From NCBI GenBank assembly GCA_947462335.1, contig OX381708.1:44209377-44273376 (forward strand): a stretch of 64,000 nt of DNA. Direction: 5' to 3'. Position 1 is the stretch's first letter, and each line of letters opens with the position of its first letter. Below are positions 51,401 through 60,400 of the stretch, one piece after another. A program made the position numbers and the translations under genes. The stretch comes from Harmothoe impar. Lineage: Eukaryota > Annelida > Polychaeta > Phyllodocida > Polynoidae. The notes under the pieces were generated by a model. The model made no database searches, was not told the origin of the DNA, and saw nothing but the letters and a program-made list of their open reading frames with translations.

Positions 51401-54400
51401 AGATCATTCACAGGACTATGCCAATACTTCAAAAAGTTCATCAAAGACTATGCCAATATTGCTAGGCCACTGTACGACCTACAAACAAACCTAAAGGTTT
51501 TCAAATGGAATGAGGATGCAGACAATGCTTTCAAAACATTGAAACATGCACTCTGTACCCATGCACTATTGAGATACCCAGACTATGACAAAGAATTCAG
51601 TCTAGCAACAGATGCTTCAAATGTGAGCCTAGGAGCTGTTCTATCACAACGCAGTAGTGAAGGAGTACTGAGACCAGTAGCCTTCGCAGGTAGAACACTG
51701 TCCAAGCATGAAAGAAACTACAACACAACAGAAAGAGAGCTACTAGGTGTAGTATATGGGATACTACATTTTAGGCACTACTTAGAAAGTAGACACTTTC
51801 AGTTGTACACAGATCATGCAGCTCTAATACCACTGCTCACAAACACAGGTTTGACCCACAGGTGGGCCAGATGGGCACTGGATATCCAACAATTTGCATT
51901 CACAATACAACATGTAAAAGGAGATGACAACATTCCTCCAGATGTGATGTCAAGAAGAGAATATCCAGATGCACCCCCAATGACCAACCCCCCACCACCT
52001 CCAAGAAGGAAAAGGGCAGCCACCAGAACCAAATTCTCTAAAATCCAAACCAAGATACCATTCAACAGAGATGACCCACCAAAATCAATTGACAGACCAA
52101 AACCAGTGATCAGAGGTATCTTAAAAGAGACCACCCATTATGTGTTCTGTCATTGTGAAAGGGAATACTGTGAAGAGTATCCAGAAAACTGTTTCACCCC
52201 GGTTGAGACCAACAGGATTGCACAGATGGTGAAAGCCACACCCCGTGAACCACCACACAGTGCATCAGAAAATCAGTTGGAAGAAAAACTGCATAAAATT
52301 GCTTCAATCACCAAGGTAGTCAGATTTGCAGAAGAACAGCTGGATATGGAGGAAGAACAGGACAGAGACATTTGTGTTGTCACCACACGTTCAAAAGCAA
52401 AACGGTCGGTTGCAGAGGATACAAGGTCTAATGACCACCCTCAGCAATTAGGCCTAAAAGCCAAAAAGAACAAAGTGTCAACCAAATCCTCTTTCCCTAC
52501 TAAATCCCCCATTTCAACACCCAGCACACCCACAGCCAATTTGCAGAAGCACTCAGACAGAGCAGGTACTGCACAGAAGGCTCACAAAAGCAAATCTGAC
52601 CCCCATCCCAAAAGAACAAAGGCCGCCTCCACCAGCACAAACAGAGGAGCAGCCAGTTCAAAGGAGCAGACAGCCAACACAGACATAGCAGTTGAGCAAC
52701 CAAAGAAACAGACAAAGACCAGACCTGCACCAAAATCTCCTGAAGCAATCCAGGCAGAGAAAGATAAAGAAAGGCTGGCACAGCATATAATGGAATTAGA
52801 CCAGATGTTAGACCAAATCCCAGACAGTTCAATCAACTCCACACTATTGAAAGAAGAACAAAGGAAGGACACTGGACTAATACCCATTATAGACTACCTA
52901 GAGAAAGGTGACCTACCTGTAAAAAGCACTGAAGCAACAAGGATTAGGAATAATGCTCAGCACTACCTACTCCTAGACAACATTCTAGTACACATATCCC
53001 CTACATCATGGAGAAAAACAGACACAGTACCACTACAAGTTGTAGTCCCAAAAACTTGGGTTGAAAACATACTGCAACACTTCCATGACTCACCAATGGC
53101 AGGTCATGTAGGTAATTCAAAAATGATGTCTTCTCTCATACCTAGGGTATATTGGAAATCTATGATGGCTGATGTCAATCAGTATGTGTCAACATGTGAC
53201 ACTTGCCTTAAAGCAAAAAGGGCAGTGCACACCCACAAAACACCAATGACTGTAAGGGACTATATGCCAACCCCCATGAAGCACCTAAACTTAGATGCTG
53301 TGGGACCACTCCCAGAAACAGCCAGGAAAAACAAACACATACAAGTTTGCATAGATTATTCAACTAGATATGTCATAGCATATGCCACAAAGGATCTCAC
53401 AGCAGAAACCACACAACATGAGTTCTACAAGAACGCATTAAGGACTTTCTGTTCTCAGAATCAGAAGACATGGGACCTGTATATAGAATCAATTACATTT
53501 GCATTGAACAACACAGAGTCACAGACAACAGGTTACACACCATTCTTCCTACTTCATGGCAGAAACCCTCAAACCATTGTAGAAACTGCCCTAAACATAG
53601 AGGAAGAAATCAAAACAGTAGCTGAGCATGTATCTGGAATGATACTGTCTCAAGACGAGTCTAGAAGAAAGGCAATAGACAGAGTCAAAAAGCTACAACA
53701 AGGAAGGAAGTCAAGATATGACAAAAAGCTTACACCACAAGCTATACTTCCACTAGATATTGTATATATCAACATTCCCAGAATTTTGTTGACCACAGAT
53801 TCAAAGAAGCTTCAACCCCTATTCATGGGACCATATGTTGTTGCAGAAAGACCAACCCCAACCAGCGCAAGGTTGAAGAACCTATCAAATAACCTACTAG
53901 TCCCCAGACCAGTACATATTGATAGGCTCAAAAAGGTCACAACACTGAGGAAAAATGAGTTTGCACACAGACTCATTCCCCACACCTCAAAGTTTATCCA
54001 CAGGATAACAAGGGATAAATCCCAAATCACACTCACCAAAGAGTCAGTTGGTCTAAACCAAATAGTACCCAGACCAGCCCACCACAAGGTGAAAAGAAAC
54101 TCCAGGCAAGGGAGAATATCTAAGTAAATTACTTTTATATATTGACATGATCATATGGATTATCTATACCCACAGACTATGAATAATAGTCATATAAGTA
54201 TATACACTCTATATGAAGGAAATTAATTTTCCAACAACTGTCCAAATCATGAATGATAAGTAGGAATTTTCATATCAGCATAGGATATGAACCCACACAA
54301 AGGACAGAAAAGACAATATACACTATATAGGTTACAAAAAACAATGTGCACTCAAAGTAGAATCAAAGGACAGATTACTACAGGGTTGAAGTCTGAAACC

Positions 54401-57400
54401 CAAGAGGCTACACACAAAAGCCAAAAGAGACTACCTAAAGGGATTAGCAACCCAAGCTTGAAGAAACCACAATTATCATATTTTGCATCAAAGGCTAGCA
54501 TCCTTGAAAGAATGCACAATGGAAATGTTTGAACCTAAATCCTGTAAAGTACATGAAACAGAGCGTGCTATGCCAAGAGACTACTGTCTAGACACACCCT
54601 TACCCTTCAAAGGACCCACACACTTGCCAGGGCAATCAAAACCCCACAGATGCAGGTAGTCCACACTAATTACCCCAGACATAATTACCCCAGTCAGTCA
54701 GCTGACACTGATGGCCGGCACCAGCCATCAGGGAAACAAAGCCAGGCCCTCAATGGATGAGGGTAGGGTGGGCTACATAAGAGGCCCTGACTCCATAGCC
54801 AACTCACCAGTTCTACTCCTGCAGCAGTCAGGTACACACCAGCTGGTCCTAGCCATACCAGTTCTCCTATAGCAGGAGGGACTCTGTCAGAAAGCAGACC
54901 ACACCCACTCTACAATATCATACCCAGTTACTACAATCTTGGGAAAGGACTCTAGTACAGATTGGACATTAAGCCAACACTAGCTTGATCATGGAAAAAG
55001 GTACAGTTCAAACACTACATTGATTATTATATTACTATTGGGACCAACCAGGATTTCTGCTCTCAAAAACTATGTACACAGAGGCAGTGCCAAGTGGATA
55101 CTTCACATAAGCAAAAAGGATAGCTCACAAAATCAGCAAACCAATTTAAACCTAAGTATATTGCAAAAACACTAGTAGAAGTCTTACTAAGACATAGAAT
55201 ATATTTTATAATTCAGGCATGCTAAAGCCAATCCTACTACTAGTGATGATGGCCACTTCTCAAGCCATCACATATGTGCCCACCGTTAGACAGAACGTTG
55301 GAGCCATATATGAGCCATTACCTGAACCATTGGTCAATGGGCACGATACCACAACCATGATATTGGCAATACCATACCATATACCTGCTCCACCAGAGAC
55401 CGAAACCAAAATACTGGACCAGGTTATGGCACTAACATTTCCTACCTTGCATGACGACAGTTCTACCAGTCAGATATTACAGCAGGCAAGGGAACTAGAT
55501 CTGTTAATAGACATAACAGACAAGGAAATTAACTCTACCTTAGCATCCATCCATTTGTTCCTATCAAATCCAATTAACAGTCAAGGAAGGTACAGAAGAG
55601 CACCACTTGGGTTCCTAGCCCCACTCTTCAGAGGAGCAATAGGTCTTGCCACACTAGATGACGTCAAAGAGGTCATGGACCAGATAAAGAACATAGACGG
55701 CATTATAGAAGCTTTTTCCAAGCAAGACAAAGAAGCAGCTATATTAATTGATAAGGTCACCCAACGCCAAGACAAATTTGTCAAGGCATATGTTAAGGAT
55801 AAAAGTATGCTAGACCAAACCATGAACACTCTAGGCCAAAATATGAATTTATGGGCTCAAAATATGACCACATCTCTGAACACTTATGCAAATCACGAGC
55901 ACACACAAAGAAGGAAGATCCAAATTTTAACTGATGCACTCACCATTATTGTAGCAAGAATGAACTATCTGCAAGCATTGCAGCGCACCACATCAGCACT
56001 CAGGATGCTATCAGCAGGCATTATGACTGCTGACATAGTACCACCAGCTGAACTAACGGAGCATCTGAATGATCTGGACATGACACTCAGAATACACTCA
56101 CCAGGATCAAAGGTCGCCATAACTGACCTTGACTACTATTATTCCCAAAGAATGATATCCTACACCTATTCGGAACGGCACATATACATCCACCTGGATA
56201 TCATTGTAGCATCCACCGTCTCCACCTTCAGAGTATTTCAACTGGTAACTACACCAGTACCAATCAACACCAAGGAGACACCTACAAAGGGAGTAACCCA
56301 ATTAATTACTGATGTCAAATTCTTGGCTATCTCTGAAGATGGTTCACTATTTATTGAACTAACAAATGCAGATATGCTAACCTGTCCAGGAACTAAGATC
56401 AAAATTTGTACCAAAACTAGCCCGAGAATCCATAGACATGTACCTACATGCACAGTAGCAATTTATTTGAACCAAGCTCAGCAAGTCAAGGAAATGTGCC
56501 AATTTACTATCTCACCCTTAAAGAGACCTATCTCACACGCTGTAGCCATCTCACAAGATGAATATCTTGTGACCACAAATTCTCCCACCTACACAGTTAC
56601 GTGTCACGGATACCAGCTACTACTCACAAAGCACCATCACACTCAATCATAGGTGTACCATGCCTATGTACAGTGAATATAGATCACTATTCACTACCAA
56701 ATTCTAGGTTGCCATGCAACACTACAATTTCATTTCACTATGCTTTGGAGACCATAAACCTACCTTTTCTCGCGGCTCTAAATGAAATCAAAGAAATTGG
56801 ACCAGACTCCAAGGCAAATCTGCCACCTTTTCCAAAGGTCAACCTATCCAGGACACTGGATATGTTAAGGAAATCAAGTAATATTGATGAATCAACATTA
56901 CTAGACCTAAACCCATTCGCAAAAACCCTGCTAGATGATGCCTCCAGCCTGGCTAAGCCACTGGAAAATAGACTAATAGAGTCCTATCTATACAAATTTG
57001 CACGGCATCCAGCAGCATCTATCATACCAATGATACTTTCGGTTATAGCTACAATTTTGGCCACATACACCCTATTCAAAATGCACAGAGGATCCACACT
57101 ACTAGCTTATATGCCAACTGCAAAAGCATATAGATTTGTCACAGAGAAGCCTATGGAAAAAGCCTTCGAAACCCTATACAAGAAGGACACCACCACGGCA
57201 CCAATAGAACAGGGCCCCACCCCTATTCTAACTATCCATGAGACCCATACCCTTATCATAGCCATACTATTCACACTCACTATTTACTCAGCCTACAGGC
57301 TGACCAAATATCTAAAGAGTATGGCAACCAAGCACTGTGGAAAGGGAAAAGTCACTAAGAGGACAAATCCCACAGTAGTACTAAAAGTCTACAAAGGAGA

Positions 57401-60400
57401 CACCAACTTCTCCTTCCCCTTGCGTCCAGTGCCACATGAGTTTGATACAATTATAAAAGCTTCAGCCCCAACATACAGAGATATGATTATCAAAATGTAC
57501 CCTCTCCCAAGACTAGTATTTGAATGGAATGGACCAGTAGTAATTACTACAAAGAAAGGAGAGACCGCATATTTACTGCCAGAAACTATCAATCTACCAT
57601 GGCGTGCCAGGTTCAGCATAATACCAGCGCTCAGGGACACAATCTAGATTTTGCCATGTTACTACAAAATGACATTTCACCCCAGCCCGTCACCATGGAT
57701 ACCCATGAATCAAAGCTGGAAAACATCATAATTGACGACCAAAGAGAGAGCACCAATACATTCAAAAATGTACTCACCATACTCACCCAACCACCTACAG
57801 CTGTAACTAGTGAGAAAGTACATGGGGAAGAATAACACAATTATACAGGATTGAGACTGACCAAAACTTTTGTGAAAAGTTGGTTGGCCCTGAAAAGGAC
57901 CGTTTATATTGACATTTATAGAGGCCACCCACTAGTTGTTATAGTACCCCCATCCCAAGGCCTCCCAGGACTCGGCCAACTCGGCAGCGGCAGGAAATCC
58001 AATCCACGTATCTTCACTGAAGAGCCACTCGTTCTCCTCCCTCCACTGGACAAAACGTGCCTCCAAAGTAGACAAAGCATGCTCAGCGCTGTCTGCAGCA
58101 TCACCTGTCACCGTGTAAGCACATAGGCCGACAGCCAATAGGAAGTCCCAGATGACCCCATCATTTCTGGTGAAAAGCAGTCGCGGGTAATATCCATCCA
58201 GATCACGTAGGGCCTGAGCCAACAGCTCCAGAGATGCCGCCCTGCGCATGGAAATCCCGCCAGCACCAAGGAAGTACCAGCCGTGATGACGGCACACCAA
58301 AACATCACCAAAACTGGCAATGTCGTGCCGGACTTTATGCAACCACCGCGTCCTTACTGAGTCATACCGACTCAAAATACTCCTAAAAGGAGTACCAGGA
58401 GTCAGCCCCTCCAAGGTGTTTTGATCACCTAACCACAGGTCTAAGGCCTGCATGTCACCCTGCAGCCAGGCCTCAGGGAGATATGCAAGTACCTCAGGTA
58501 CAGCCTCCAACTCGTCCTCCAAAATTGCCATATGCGCCATACTGTGTTATCTCAAGGGTACTCAAGGAATAAGTGATCCTACTGTGGTCTACACAGCCTT
58601 TATAACCCCTCCCCACCCTCAAATGACACTGTTCACCCTCTGAAGTAATCCCCTCACTTCAGGTGACAAGTCCATGAGAAGGCACATGATCTGCTCACCA
58701 AAAGGTGTCAACCACCGGTGTCACCGCGGCACACGACGCATCTTGCGCCGCATGACACAATAGCCTCAAGGTGCCACTCAAAAATCTGCTCAAGGTGCAA
58801 AAAAAGAAAAAAAAAAAAAAAAAAAAAAAAATTTCAAACTCTCACAATCCCAAGGTCAAAGCAAGGTCTCAGTGTGTGTCAGTAGCATCAGGAAATCAAT
58901 TTTAAGGTATCCCAAAATGAAACAGCCAATTTTTGAAAAATTGAAGTTTTACAAAAACAATTGCGTACTCTTAACCATGTCAAACTTGCTCAAACATGCA
59001 TTTATATGTATGAAATTGTATTATTACAATCTAAATTGCTAATCAAACATGTTTGTATATAACACTGTATTTGCACTGTATTTTACACTGTATACCTTTG
59101 TATTATGTAAGACTATTTACAGAAAAACATGAAGCAAAAAAGGGAGATAGTCCGCTGACTAACCCTAAGATACTACACAAAAGACTTAAATCTCACAGCA
59201 GCGGCCCACTGCAAAGACATTTCTGATCAAAGTGTAGATCCACAAGTTGCAAATTGCCAACACCAAGAATCTTGTAAGATTCAACTATCATTGCAGAAAC
59301 AAGATACCAAGTCATTTTTATGACATTATGAACACTTACCCTCCACCGGATAAGGACAAAATATCTGCATAAAAAGGACTGTATTTGTACATACAAACTT
59401 ACAAACTTAAGTAATGCAAAATGTCAGATGACACAATTATGAACACTTATCCGCCACCGGACAAGCACATAACTATGCATAAAATGTACATTACTGATTG
59501 CTATATCACGCAAATCCAAAGATAAGCGCTATCTAGAAATAAGAAAACAAACTTCAAGCCGGTTGGCCTACTTTTATATAAAAGTGGCCTTGGTTTTTTT
59601 GGTATCAAACAAAAAAGTTTGTAAAAGATTATCATAAGATTTTGCATAATTTGCATTATACTCTGTATATTTGTATTCACATGTGAACATTGATATATCA
59701 AAATCCACTCAGTTCCACAAAGCACCTATTCACCAAAGACAGCCTATTACTTGATAACACATTTTTCATCATGTTTTAGAATTAAGACAAAAATGTACCA
59801 TACTGTGTATATAATTCAAACGATGATTTGAAAAGTGTCAGATAAAGACACAATGTATTACTACACTGTATAACTATGTGATTAAGAAAGTACCAAGTTG
59901 GTACAAAGAAGGTTTAGATACCTTATAGTTAAGATTACACTGTATATAATGTAGATGACTAGCCAAGCACAAACCAAATTTCTCCCCAGACCTTTGGTAT
60001 TTACACACTCTCACATCATCTATATTACAAAAAAGTGTACTTCACTACAAAAAAAAAATTCAAGAAAAAAAAAAAAAGAAAGGTAAATCCTATTTGCCAC
60101 CAAAAATTGTGGACAAAATTCCAAAATTTACCCCAAATTTTTAGATGGAATGACAACTGACGGAGAGTTGTCCTTTTTCCCGAGGGGGAGGCACCTGTCA
60201 TGTGACAGGTACCGCCAACGGCGGTAGACGCTACCCCCGCCGCCTACCCGCACCGGGGGGCCGCCGCGCGGCCTAGAGGGCCGCGCACGGCCCACAGGGG
60301 CGCTCCGGGCCGCCGCGAACGACCGGCGCCGAGCGCATCCTGTAGGTTGGATAGGGGTGTATTGTTCTCTGCCAGAGAGAACGACAATTGTATTGTACTA

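Noticed and set aside
56600..56652. Programmed frameshifting in env as an explanation for its two frames.
   Set aside because: No slippery heptamer in phase or downstream structure was evident, in contrast to the clear gag-pol signal. A mutation or assembly indel is simpler.
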